Shown in pieces: positions 45,101 to 52,983 of a DNA stretch of 64,000 nucleotides; the first letter of the stretch is position 1; every line of letters begins with the position of its first letter. The stretch comes from Flectobacillus roseus. GTDB lineage: Bacteria > Bacteroidota > Bacteroidia > Cytophagales > Spirosomataceae. The notes beneath the pieces were generated by a model, which saw nothing but the letters and a program-made list of their open reading frames with translations, was not told where the DNA came from and searched no databases. The translations under genes and the position numbers were made by a program. The stretch lies in assembly GCF_030056665.1 (NCBI RefSeq), contig NZ_JASHIG010000007.1; one strand, 5' to 3'.

Positions 45101-45980
45101 GAAAATGCTTGAGCGTTTGCGAAAATTCCCTGATGGAGCATATCATGCTGTCGAGCTACTCGATGATGATACCCGACTTGAAGTAAATTTGACCTTGAAA
45201 GAGGGGCGTTGTTTGATAGATTTTACGGGAACTTCTGGTGTTCACCAAGGGAACTTGAATGCTAATGAGGCCATTGTCAACTCGGTCGTAATATATGTGC
45301 TTAGAGTTTTGTTACAGAGTAATATTCCTCTCAATGATGGATTGTTGAGAGTTGCCGAATTAATTATTCCGAATAATACGTTATTGAGTCCTATTTTTTC
45401 AGAAAATCCAGAGGAATGCCCTGCGGTAGTTGGAGGTAATGTCGAACTTAGTCAACGTTTAACTGATACCTTGTTCAAAGCTTTTGGAATTATGGCTTGT
45501 TCACAGGGTACGATGAATAATACTCTTTTTGGTAACGATTCATTTGGGTATTACGAAACCATTTGTGGTGGAAGTGGAGCTGGCAATGGTTTTGATGGTA
45601 CATCTGGAGTTCATACGCACATGACCAATACCCGAATAACTGACCCTGAAATATTAGAAAAGCGCTATCCTGTTCGTCTCGAATCTTTTGGCATTCGTGA
45701 AGGCTCAGGTGGAAATGGGCAATATCGAGGAGGAAATGGTATCACTCGTGCCTTTCTCTTTTTAGCACCTGTGAAGCTATCTATTTTGACTCAGCATCGA
45801 AAATATGCACCTTATGGAATAAATGGTGGAGAGAATGGACAGTGTGGTGAACAGTTTATTTTGAAAGCTTCTGGCGAAAAAATACTATTGGCTGGAGTTG
45901 ATGGTGCCGAATTGGAAATAGGAGATAGGCTGATCATGAAGACGCCAGGGGGAGGAGGCTACGGGAATTCAATAGCTTGA
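42189..45980 (+). CDS. Fused hydantoinase A/B-type 5-oxoprolinase
   Basis: A 1263-aa protein: the N-terminal half is hydantoinase/oxoprolinase A (SIDTGGTFTDCIATD near residues 8-22, a phosphate-binding loop; FDMGGTSTDVARY near 350), the C-terminal half is hydantoinase B (from about residue 750, with NHPKFGGSHLPDVTL and the glycine-rich GSGAGNGFDGTSGVHTHMTN). Fused proteins of this kind hydrolyse 5-oxo-L-proline to glutamate with ATP in the glutathione-type cycle; in bacteria the two halves are more often separate. Cytoplasmic, no signal peptide. The start is fixed by SIDTGG. Confidence 0.93.
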   Translation: MSLHYNVSIDTGGTFTDCIATDSEGKIYRKKILSNGTLRGQAVASVSEKCLKIKESWYLSKDILAGYQLYSLDQSFESKVISYDFEEKILTLDLPVPSDLIGKNFALTAFEEAPVLGARLITETALHEAFPSIELRVGSTKGTNALLELKGAKTAFLVSKGFKDLLVIGNQARPDIFAMKIERPEPLYALVEEISEIIDANGEILQAIDTTTIDELVQKLKVAEIESVAICLKNSYRNPVHEIALKEALSPHFEFIHISTELSSQIKFQQRAETTVVNAYLSPVIHSYLSNIASKVGEGNMKVMTSAGSLVRYDAFHPKDSLFSGPAGGVVGASKVAQKAGIHQFIAFDMGGTSTDVARYDHELEYQFIQKIGNAQIFSPALAIETVAAGGGSICAYDGYKLSVGPESAGSWPGPACYGAGGPLAITDVNLLLGRLDSTQFGIPVFVDGAKKRLEEILSSIENNTGTRPQAEEILEGFRAIANEKMAETVRKISIAKGYATTDYALVAFGGAGGLHVCGIAELLGISKILLPLDAGLLSAYGISQAQVERFAEASILEIYDDNLDKTLEKNFQNLATKAILELEKDGISSSQSYIKHRYIYLRLKGQDASLEIEWEGFEKSIQTFEEKYRQIYGHWTENRAIEVENIRLIAAQKQDTFEEKSRVVLTKKQAIPSHTIQAWVDGQWQEIPVFLREQLEEGSVITGFALLLDRFSTTVVEKGWELQLSNNGAAILTKIDTVLQEKVISAEQDITQLELFTNRFMSIADNMGVLLQRTSLSVNVKERLDFSCALLDHQAELIANAPHIPVHLGSLGVCVRKLLAQVTLKKGDIVITNHPKFGGSHLPDVTLIAPVYTKHGDKLIGYVVNRCHHSEIGGIRPASMPPDAKNLAEEGVVISPVFLSKNGKIDWTEITELLQNAPYPSRAVDENLADLNAALASIKNGELALQQLVEEHSLERVHYYMNLLKTYSAEKMLERLRKFPDGAYHAVELLDDDTRLEVNLTLKEGRCLIDFTGTSGVHQGNLNANEAIVNSVVIYVLRVLLQSNIPLNDGLLRVAELIIPNNTLLSPIFSENPEECPAVVGGNVELSQRLTDTLFKAFGIMACSQGTMNNTLFGNDSFGYYETICGGSGAGNGFDGTSGVHTHMTNTRITDPEILEKRYPVRLESFGIREGSGGNGQYRGGNGITRAFLFLAPVKLSILTQHRKYAPYGINGGENGQCGEQFILKASGEKILLAGVDGAELEIGDRLIMKTPGGGGYGNSIA

Positions 45981-45986
45981 TTGACC

Positions 45987-46023
45987 CACAACTAGTTCGA
46001 GACAAAGTCTCGAACTAGTTGTG
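45987..46023. terminator. Perfect 17-bp hairpin after the oxoprolinase gene
   Basis: The arms 45987-46003 and 46007-46023 are exact inverted copies with an AAA loop. There is no T-run, so it is a stem-loop that may protect the RNA end or slow polymerase. A diverged second copy is at 46053-46081. Confidence 0.7.
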
Positions 46024-46052
46024 TATTCAGTTTTAAACTGTTCAAAAAAAAG

Positions 46053-46081
46053 GTCCAAGGCAAAGTCTTGAACCAGTAGTG
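46053..46081. repeat. Diverged second copy of the oxoprolinase hairpin
   Basis: 29 nt matching 45995-46023 at 23 positions, including the central GCAAAGTCT-like part, so it is a duplicated and decayed stem-loop between two convergent genes. Confidence 0.75.
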
Positions 46082-46099
46082 TTAGAAGGTATTAAAAGA

Positions 46100-46903
46100 T
46101 TATTTCTTACCCAACCAAATTAGCGTATTGGTAATCAACTGTCGATAGTTCTGATTGGCAAATTGATATGACAAGGTGGCGTTTGTTCCGCCTTCATAAT
46201 CCATATCGTTGTGTCCCATATTGATGTATGCCATTTTATATTTTTTGTTAGTCCACATCACAGGATAATATCCACAATACCAAATTTCATGATTTTTGGG
46301 GCCTGTTCCCAATGGGTAACTTTTCTCAGAAATAGCTAATAGAATCTCAATATCAGGATTTTGACGTAAATCATGTTCCCAGCTATACCATTCGTTGGGC
46401 GCAGTGGTAAACTCTTTTTCTAATTTCTTTAAACTAGGATGCCCCTTTTTCTCCATTTTCAAAATGGCCGAAGTGGGTCTCCAAGTGTTTCCTTCATATT
46501 GTCCTGCTCCCAAAAATTGATTATGATACCAATCCCAGTTTTGAGGGTAGGCAGACTTGTCCAGAGCAAACGCCGCAAAGTGAAACCCTAACCAAGCACC
46601 ACCATTTTTCATGTAGTTTTCAAATGCTTCCCTTTGCGCAGGTTGCTCAGGTCGAGTATCCAGAAATAATACAACATCTACTGATTTTAACACTTCAGTA
46701 TTTAAAGAGTCCCAATTGCTGGTAGCATGGTAACTAAACTTTTTTTCCTTGGCTAGTTGTCCAAGCCAAGTGTTGGCCTCTTTCACAAAACTGATATGCG
46801 CCAAATCATTCTTTCCTGTATAAAATGCCAAGACCTTAAACTTTTGAGCAATAGTGATTTGCACACTAAAGAAAGTGAAGAGTAGGGTGATTAAAAATTT
46901 CAT
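46100..46903 (-). CDS. ThuA-like domain protein, secreted
   Basis: A 267-aa protein with a signal peptide (MKFLITLLFTFFSVQITIAQ, cut after about residue 19). The rest fits the ThuA-like fold, a class I glutamine-amidotransferase-like domain named after trehalose utilisation: VDVVLFLDTRPEQPAQREAF, then GGAWLGFHFA and GPKNHEIWYCG. ThuA-like proteins are often secreted in Bacteroidota and linked to sugar processing; the reaction is unknown. The neighbour at 47008-48024 (a GntR-type regulator with a sugar-sensor-like domain) is on the same strand and may control it. Confidence 0.88.
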   Translation of the reverse strand: MKFLITLLFTFFSVQITIAQKFKVLAFYTGKNDLAHISFVKEANTWLGQLAKEKKFSYHATSNWDSLNTEVLKSVDVVLFLDTRPEQPAQREAFENYMKNGGAWLGFHFAAFALDKSAYPQNWDWYHNQFLGAGQYEGNTWRPTSAILKMEKKGHPSLKKLEKEFTTAPNEWYSWEHDLRQNPDIEILLAISEKSYPLGTGPKNHEIWYCGYYPVMWTNKKYKMAYINMGHNDMDYEGGTNATLSYQFANQNYRQLITNTLIWLGKK

Positions 46904-47007
46904 AGTTTTAGATTAATCAATTGGGTTTGTTGAAATTATACTGATGTATAAAAGTACTTATCCTATATTGGATTAAGTGTTTGATATAGAGTTGTTTGCG
47001 TGTAAGT

Positions 47008-48024
47008 TTATAAAGATTTACGTTTAATAAAACTACATTGATTGACAATTCGACCTCTTTGTTTGCTAAGAATCATTTCTGCTGCACGTTTTCCCATGGC
47101 TTGAAAGTCGTTGGAGATTACAGAGATACCTTCTGCTAATATTTCCTTAATAGGAGTATCATCATAAGAGATGAGACCGATATCTTTTCCTAATTTCCAT
47201 CCTTTTTTGTTCGACCAATTGATAAAACGTACCAAATCGTTTTCTCTAAAAACTAAATACGCATGGTCTTTTTGCAAATGTTCTTCCTCTTCTAAGTCTG
47301 GAATAATCTCAAAAGGTATTTGATTTTCGAGGCAATATTTCTTGAATCCATTAATAATCCCGACAGGTGTGTATTGAAAACTTTTACTGCTTAATACCAA
47401 GGAAAGGGTTTGATATTTCTGAATCAAATTTTGGGCTTCAGAAAGACCTTGGTAAACATTATGCTCGAAATCTTGATAAAGTAGCGCAAAGTCTTCTCCA
47501 AAAGAAGGAACATCAATATCTAGTAGTAAAAGTTTTTCTTTTGGAATCTGTTTCAAAATTTCAGAAACATCCTGATTAAAGTGAGGCATCACCACATAAA
47601 AATTATAATGACCTAAGTTGTTGAGAATCAGGTTTTCAAATACCTTGATGTTATGATGGTGGAAAAAGATATTGACATTTACATCTTCTCCTAGCCCTTC
47701 AACAATAGCATCGTATAGGATTTCCTTATAGGGCGTGAGGGCGTCAAACAACACAAAAATGTTCATTTGACTACGAGTATCTGTACTATTTACATAGAAA
47801 CCCTTTCCGTGATGTGATGTCACCAAGCCCCTCTCACGCAATTCGTCATAGGCCTTGGTCACAGTCATACGAGCCATGCCAAAATTTTGGGCGACTTCAT
47901 TGATTGAAGGAAGTTGTTGACCTCTGGCGAGTCTTCCGTTCTCAATCGAATCGATGATATATTCTATAAGTTGCTGATATTTAGGTTTACTCGATTGCGA
48001 ATCGATTAGAGCAAAATCTTTCAT
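47008..48024 (-). CDS. GntR-family regulator with LacI-type sensor domain
   Basis: A 338-aa regulator. N-terminal winged helix of GntR type (about 1-75: YQQLIEYIIDSIENGRLARGQQLPSINEVAQ, MTVTKAYDELRERGLV), then a periplasmic-binding/LacI-like sensor (about 85-330, ISYDDTPIKEILAEGISVISNDFQAMG). This combination is frequent in Bacteroidota sugar loci. It lies 100 bp upstream of the ThuA-like gene in the same direction, so it may regulate it. No operator was identified. Confidence 0.9.
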   Translation of the reverse strand: MKDFALIDSQSSKPKYQQLIEYIIDSIENGRLARGQQLPSINEVAQNFGMARMTVTKAYDELRERGLVTSHHGKGFYVNSTDTRSQMNIFVLFDALTPYKEILYDAIVEGLGEDVNVNIFFHHHNIKVFENLILNNLGHYNFYVVMPHFNQDVSEILKQIPKEKLLLLDIDVPSFGEDFALLYQDFEHNVYQGLSEAQNLIQKYQTLSLVLSSKSFQYTPVGIINGFKKYCLENQIPFEIIPDLEEEEHLQKDHAYLVFRENDLVRFINWSNKKGWKLGKDIGLISYDDTPIKEILAEGISVISNDFQAMGKRAAEMILSKQRGRIVNQCSFIKRKSL

Positions 48025-48345
48025 TAATGAGAATAGAATCTTTATAGTATTTATTCATCGTAGTTGAAAAATTTCTTAAAATCAACTACAAAACGTTGTC
48101 ATACAGTTTGACTAATAAATAAGGAAAATGTTTATTAAACTATACGAAATGACCTGAAAGAAGATTGTTGAAAATAGCTAATGATATTTTCTATGGAAAA
48201 AAATCATTGTCTCAAAACTTCAATCTTTCTTCACTCAAATTTGCTTCTTCGGTAATATAGTAGTTTAAAATAACTAAAAAATAATGCGAACATCAAAAAA
48301 ATAGAGGAATTCTAACCAATTTGTACAAATTATTATTGAAATTAT

Positions 48346-48375
48346 TTTGAATAGCAAAAAATGTCTTTATATTTG
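48346..48375 (+). promoter_or_regulatory. Promoter-like sequence before a gene-free stretch
   Basis: TTTG (48346-48349) and TATATTTG (48368-48375) with 18 bp between them, a close match to TTTG / TAnnTTTG (usual spacing 19-21). No ORF follows for more than 400 bp; a hairpin and a terminator do (48538-48581, 48630-48660). Confidence 0.6.
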
Positions 48376-48381
48376 CCTTGA

Positions 48382-48660
48382 ATTTTCAACATAGCATAGT
48401 GTAGCATAGTTTACTCATTTAAAGTATCTTCTTTTAGATAAAGTACAACTAGCTTTCAAAATATACGTTCGATATATCAGATGCTTAAGCACTCGATATT
48501 TGGTTAGTTTTTGTTTATAAAAATGGTTAATGGTGTACAATGTCTGACGGAGTCACACAGCGGTGTCTCCGCAGGCAATTGTCTTAAACATTTCAGAAAA
48601 GATTTCTCCTACTTTTAATATATAGACAGAATCCATTTGGTTTACAAATGGATTTTTTTG
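48382..48660 (+). ncRNA. Candidate structured RNA, about 280 nt
   Basis: Between the promoter-like sequence at 48346-48375 and the terminator at 48630-48660 there is no coding frame. In the middle (48538-48581) an 18-bp hairpin stands out: outer stem CAATGTCTG / CAGGCAATTG, then CGGAG / CTCCG, ACAC / GTGT and loop AGCG, with small bulges. It is GC-rich in an AT-rich region. No known RNA family is recognised. It could be a free small RNA or the leader of the 118-aa gene at 48833. Confidence 0.4.
48630..48660 (+). terminator. Terminator of the candidate RNA
   Basis: AATCCATTTG (48630-48639) and CAAATGGATT (48645-48654) pair perfectly over a 5-nt loop, followed by TTTTTTTG. No gene ends before it on this strand for kilobases. 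Confidence 0.9.
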
Positions 48661-48832
48661 TTGTTAGATTTTTTAAAATTGTTTTAAATAAATTTTTAAT
48701 TGCATTATTTAAAGTAAAATGCAATTGGGGCAAAAAAAAATATTAAAATTATTGTCAAATGATTAAACCATTTTTTTAATTTGCCATCAGAAGTCACAAA
48801 ACAGTGATTCCACAGTATTTCAAAACTGATAC

Positions 48833-49189
48833 ATGAGGTTATATCTTAAAATATTCTTAATCTTTGTCCTTGCAAGTTTCAAGGTGGCTATCTCTATGGC
48901 AGCTGATTTGGGACAGACAAATGAGAATATTAAAAGATGTGCTGTATCAGCTTCGAAAGATACAAATGCTCTTCAGTTTAGTGAAGAAAGTCTTTCAGAA
49001 AGTGAAGAAAATGAAGAAGACGCTACTCATCCTTTTGCTTCTGCTGCAATATTGTCTTTTTCTCCATTTTACGATTTATTTACCAGTTACCTGATTGCCG
49101 AACAAAATCGCAAGATCAATTATATATTCTTCCAAAAATACTCCTCAGATCAACAGCTCTTTATGCTGTTCAAAAACTTTAGAATTTAG
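48833..49189 (+). CDS. Small secreted protein of unknown function, 118 aa
   Basis: A 118-aa protein with a signal peptide (MRLYLKIFLIFVLASFKVAISMA, cut about residue 23), a very acidic middle (SEESLSESEENEEDA) and an aromatic C-terminal part (SFSPFYDLFTSYL, KINYIFFQKYSSDQQLFMLFKNF). No family is recognised. Its neighbours are gene-free stretches on both sides. A second, shorter frame overlaps in another register and is judged a shadow. It may be a secreted or periplasmic protein of this genus. Confidence 0.6.
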   Translation: MRLYLKIFLIFVLASFKVAISMAADLGQTNENIKRCAVSASKDTNALQFSEESLSESEENEEDATHPFASAAILSFSPFYDLFTSYLIAEQNRKINYIFFQKYSSDQQLFMLFKNFRI

Positions 49190-49415
49190 GACTTTATGAT
49201 TGGCAACATTTCTTTTTAAAGAGATGTGATAAACCACTTGGTGTAGGTCAAGATTGATCAGCTCCTGAGGTAGACACATTCTTTTTCAAAGAAATGGTTT
49301 GCTTAGTTTTTTCATAAATTTCTTATGAGCATTTTGTTTCGCCTATCGAAAAATATACTTTAGTGTAAAGTTGATATAGCCAATAATTATTTAATTTTAA
49401 AGCATAGCAAATACT

Positions 49416-49740
49416 TACTTTTGTAAGTAAACTAGTTACGTATAACCAATAGTTTGAACTAAATATTGGTAACAACGTAACTAAATAAAACTACTTGTAG
49501 GAGGCAACGTTTTGAGAATGGGAGTAGTCAAAAATTATACCTGTTAAGGTAAACAAAATGATAAATTGGTGTGTAGAAAGTAACGGAGGTGTTGTTCCAT
49601 TTACATTTTGGACTCGAAAGGGTCGAACACTTTCACCGAAAGTGTCTGGATTTAGAAAACTGATTATAGCAATAATTTAGTTTGTATGTGGTTTATTATA
49701 TCTATTGGGTTGACGAGATTCGTCAACCCAATGTTGTTTT
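49416..49740 (+). ncRNA. Second candidate RNA before the two-component operon
   Basis: TACTTTTG (49416-49423) fits the -7 box, but the -33 region is only T-rich. Downstream lie a hairpin ACACTTTC/GAAAGTGT (49629-49647) and a perfect 13-bp stem (49704-49716 with 49720-49732) followed by GTTGTTTTT, which looks like a weak terminator. No ORF is seen here. It may be a leader of the response regulator gene at 49875 instead of a free RNA. Confidence 0.3.
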
Positions 49741-49741
49741 T
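49704..49741 (+). terminator. Perfect 13-bp hairpin with weak T-run
   Basis: ATTGGGTTGACGA (49704-49716) pairs exactly with TCGTCAACCCAAT (49720-49732) over a GAT loop; GTTGTTTTT follows. It could also be an attenuator 135 bp before the response regulator gene. Confidence 0.65.
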
Positions 49742-49874
49742 AGACGATTACATTCTTACAAGCCACGAACTAAATGATAGAAAGTCTATGTTTTTTCTGT
49801 AGTTTTGAATAAATATTATTAACCTGATTAGAACACTGTCGGGTTGGCGCATACAGAGTTAAAACAGTAACCTT

Positions 49875-50552
49875 ATGAAGTTATTATTGATAGAAGATGA
49901 AGCAAAAACTGTTCAGTCCCTCAGCAAAGGATTGAAAGAATCAGGTTTTGAGGTGGATTATTGTTATGATGGTTTGATTGGCAAACACTTAGCTAAAAAA
50001 AATACCTATGATGTTATTGTCACCGACATTATTATGCCAGGGCTCAATGGGATCGAATTATGCAAAGAATTGAGAAAAGAAGGTTTAACCACGCCCATTT
50101 TGATGTTGACGGCCTTAGGTGATCTTCAAGATAAAGTTGTAGGGTTTGATGCTGGAGCTGATGATTATTTGGTAAAGCCATTTGAATTTGTAGAGCTCTT
50201 AGCCCGTATCCGTGCGTTGTCTCGCCGTAGTACAGGTGTGAGTATACACAAAAATACCCTGACATTTATGGATTTAGAAATGAATCTAGATTCGAAAGTG
50301 GTATTGCGTTCGGGTGTAAAAATTCCCCTAACAGCCAAAGAATTTGAATTATTAGAAATGTTGCTTCGTAATCAAGGAAAAGTGCTTTCAAAAGTAGAAA
50401 TTGCCGAAAAGGTTTGGGATGTTAGTTTTGATACAGGTACGAATGTTATTGAGGTGTATATCAATTTGTTACGAAAAAAAGTAGATAAGGATTTTCCTCA
50501 AAAACTTATCCATAATGTGTATGGAATGGGTTATGTGTTGAAATCAGAATAA
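49875..50552 (+). CDS. OmpR-family response regulator
   Basis: A 225-aa regulator: receiver 1-120 (acidic pair E7-D8, phospho-acceptor D51 in VTDIIMPG, K103 region YLVKPF) and an OmpR-type winged-helix DNA-binding domain about 125-225 (LTAKEFELLEMLLRNQGKVLSK, then VYGMGYVLK). It is followed after 13 bp by its kinase gene. The overall style (CusR/RprY-like) suggests control of envelope or metal stress genes, but the target is unknown. Confidence 0.93.
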   Translation: MKLLLIEDEAKTVQSLSKGLKESGFEVDYCYDGLIGKHLAKKNTYDVIVTDIIMPGLNGIELCKELRKEGLTTPILMLTALGDLQDKVVGFDAGADDYLVKPFEFVELLARIRALSRRSTGVSIHKNTLTFMDLEMNLDSKVVLRSGVKIPLTAKEFELLEMLLRNQGKVLSKVEIAEKVWDVSFDTGTNVIEVYINLLRKKVDKDFPQKLIHNVYGMGYVLKSE

Positions 50553-50565
50553 ATGCTCAAACGCT

Positions 50566-51948
50566 ATGCGCATTCGCTTTAAACTTACTTTACAATTTAC
50601 CCTTTTGGTATCCCTAATTGTGCTTTTGTCATTTTTAGGGATTTATTATTTTACCCATACTTATATTGAGAATAGATTTTATTCTCGTTTGAGGTCGAAA
50701 GCTATTACCACTGCAGAACTCCTCGTAAAAGTTGACCAAATTGACTCAAAGCTATTGAAGGTCATCGAAAAAACGAATAAGGACGTTTTGTACAAAGAGA
50801 AAATTTCGATTTACAATTATAAAAACGAGGAAATTTATACCAACAATGACACCGTAAAAGTTGTGGTAACACGGAAGTTTCTTAACGACGTGCGCCTCGA
50901 AGGAACTGCCACTACAACTTATCAGGACATTCAGATTTTGGGAATTCCGTATTACGATAAATATAACCGTTTGTTGGTATTAGCGGGTGGTGTCGATCAG
51001 CAAGGTCTTGAAACTCTGCGAGATTTGCAACGTATCCTTATTTCCTTATATATCATTATCGTTTTTACCTCTGCCATATTTGGGTGGATTTTTGCGGGGA
51101 GGGCGTTATTGCCAATTGCCGAGGTAATAAATGAGATGAATGATATCTATCCTAACAACCTCAAAAAGCGCCTGAAAGTCCGAAATGTGAAAGATGAAAT
51201 AGGGCAGTTGACATTTACCTTTAATAATCTTCTGACTAGGGTAGAGGAGGCTTTTCAGCATCAGCAGGTATTCATTTCAAATGTGAGTCATGAGCTTAAA
51301 AACCCCTTGACTAAGATTATTTCTCAGCTGACTGTATCGTTGCTCAACCGACGAACGGAGGAGGAATATCAAGAAACGATGGAGTCGGTTTTACAAGATG
51401 TAAAAGACTTAAACCTTTTAACAAATACTCTACTCGAACTTACTAAACTAAGCGACGATAGTCTGCCCAATAGATTTACGAGCATCAGGATTGACGATAT
51501 TATTTGGGAAGCAAGAAGCTCACTACTGAAAGTGCACAAAAACTACGGCATTTCGATTGAGTTTTCTGAGAATATCGATTCCGATGAGCAATTGAGTATT
51601 TTGGGCAATGGTCAGCTATTGAAAGTAGCATTTATGAATCTTATTGAAAATGGCTGTAAATTTTCTAATAATCAGACGATTAATGTGAATATAGGTTTTG
51701 ATAAAGGGCTATTTTTGGAGTTTATCAACAAAGGTGCGGTGATTGATACCAAAGACCAAAAACTAATTTTCCTTCCCTTTTTCCGTTCTAAAAAAACAGC
51801 AGATACGCGAGGTTATGGGATTGGATTGCCTCTCGCTGAGAGAATTATCAAACTTCATAAAGGTAATTTATTTATTAAAGAGTCTACCTTAGATAGAACT
51901 GTCTTTAAAGTACAATTCTTTGAAGAAAAAGTTATAGTTGTTAACTAG
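50566..51948 (+). CDS. HAMP-type sensor histidine kinase
   Basis: A 460-aa inner-membrane kinase. Two membrane helices (about 10-30 and 155-178) frame a periplasmic sensor of about 125 residues, then HAMP (about 180-232), HisKA with H242 in VSHELKNPLTKI, and HATPase (NLIENGCKF, GYGIGLPLA). It pairs with the OmpR-type regulator encoded 13 bp upstream. The ligand is unknown. Confidence 0.93.
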   Translation: MRIRFKLTLQFTLLVSLIVLLSFLGIYYFTHTYIENRFYSRLRSKAITTAELLVKVDQIDSKLLKVIEKTNKDVLYKEKISIYNYKNEEIYTNNDTVKVVVTRKFLNDVRLEGTATTTYQDIQILGIPYYDKYNRLLVLAGGVDQQGLETLRDLQRILISLYIIIVFTSAIFGWIFAGRALLPIAEVINEMNDIYPNNLKKRLKVRNVKDEIGQLTFTFNNLLTRVEEAFQHQQVFISNVSHELKNPLTKIISQLTVSLLNRRTEEEYQETMESVLQDVKDLNLLTNTLLELTKLSDDSLPNRFTSIRIDDIIWEARSSLLKVHKNYGISIEFSENIDSDEQLSILGNGQLLKVAFMNLIENGCKFSNNQTINVNIGFDKGLFLEFINKGAVIDTKDQKLIFLPFFRSKKTADTRGYGIGLPLAERIIKLHKGNLFIKESTLDRTVFKVQFFEEKVIVVN

Positions 51949-52098
51949 ATTTTAATTTTATCTTCATTTAATCTTAAAGATTTATCCCTTATTTTATGAT
52001 AAGAAAAGGCTACAGCAGGGTGGAAATGAAATAGTCAAGAAACGCTTTTTCATATAAAGAAGATTTTAGTACTATTAATATAGGTGTTTAAGGTGCTT

Positions 52099-52138
52099 AG
52101 TTTCTGCAGTTGTATGGAGCTGCAGAAACTTTTTTTTG
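52099..52138 (+). terminator. Strong terminator after the two-component operon
   Basis: AGTTTCTGCAG (52099-52109) pairs exactly with CTGCAGAAACT (52120-52130), followed by TTTTTTTT. It lies 150 bp after the kinase stop; the distance leaves room for a short 3' RNA. The remaining 300 bp up to the next gene have no recognisable element. Confidence 0.93.
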
Positions 52139-52451
52139 CTATGTTAACACAACAATCCATCGTTACATCATTTGCTTGTTATTAATAAAATTTTTAATTT
52201 AAGGTAAGTGAAAACGAATGTTGGTACTAATGCAAAATACGATTTAATTATAGGGCTTTCTACACTAAGCTATTGGTATTGGGCAAAATTTAATCAATTT
52301 GAGTGTAAAGTTTTGATGTTAAAATTTACATCCTGAATTCAGTACTAATACTTAAGTGATAGTAAGCGACCAGCAAAATGGAAATTATTTTGTTAATCTC
52401 ACAGTGAAGTAGAATGGCGGAGTAGGAGAAATCGTTTTAGTCAGAGAAATT

Positions 52452-52775
52452 ATGATTGTAATCAACCAAAAAAATACAAACGTGACCACCAAAAATGCGA
52501 CCTTGTCCAAGCTCTATTGGGTGACTGGTCTCGTTACAATTTGTTTTATGGGGTCAATCGCTGCAAATTGGTACCAATGGCGCGAACGAATTGTTGTCGT
52601 TGAAAACCTCAGAGAAGCGCTCATTAAGCAAGACTCAACATTGGCTAGTAAATTAGAGTCAGACAAAGAAATTGAAAGATTAAAGAAAAAGTTAATACGC
52701 CGTTCCAAAGCCTCTCGCAGAGTTGTTGCTCCACAAAATGGGAATGTTATCCTCACCCAATCTGACATTAGATAG
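52452..52775 (+). CDS. Small membrane-anchored coiled-coil protein, 107 aa
   Basis: A 107-aa protein with one membrane helix (about 20-42, LYWVTGLVTICFMGSIAANWY), then a helical, charged region with coiled-coil character (about 48-85, KQDSTLASKLESDKEIERLKK) and a basic stretch RRSKASRRVV. No family is recognised. It precedes the SulP gene by about 210 bp in the same direction. A function tied to it is only inference. Confidence 0.7.
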   Translation: MIVINQKNTNVTTKNATLSKLYWVTGLVTICFMGSIAANWYQWRERIVVVENLREALIKQDSTLASKLESDKEIERLKKKLIRRSKASRRVVAPQNGNVILTQSDIR

Positions 52776-52983
52776 AGATTAGAATTTCTTTAATTATTGC
52801 TACATTTGGCTGTTTTTTATGGATTATTTCTATTTTATATCGGAATAGTTATGGAAATGTATGTTCGTTTAGCAAAAAAACTCTAATCGTATTCTAATCT
52901 GAATTAAAAAAACTATATGTTTGATGTAGAATTACAAAGAGCCTTTTCTGCTCTGATTCCATTATAAACCAACATCAAACAAA

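Noticed and set aside
48382..48660. tmRNA, SRP RNA or RNase P RNA
   Set aside because: None of the conserved core motifs of these RNAs is found; kept only as an unassigned candidate.
48864..49094. 76-codon frame inside the 118-aa gene
   Set aside because: It overlaps in another register and lacks the signal peptide and start that support the 118-aa frame.
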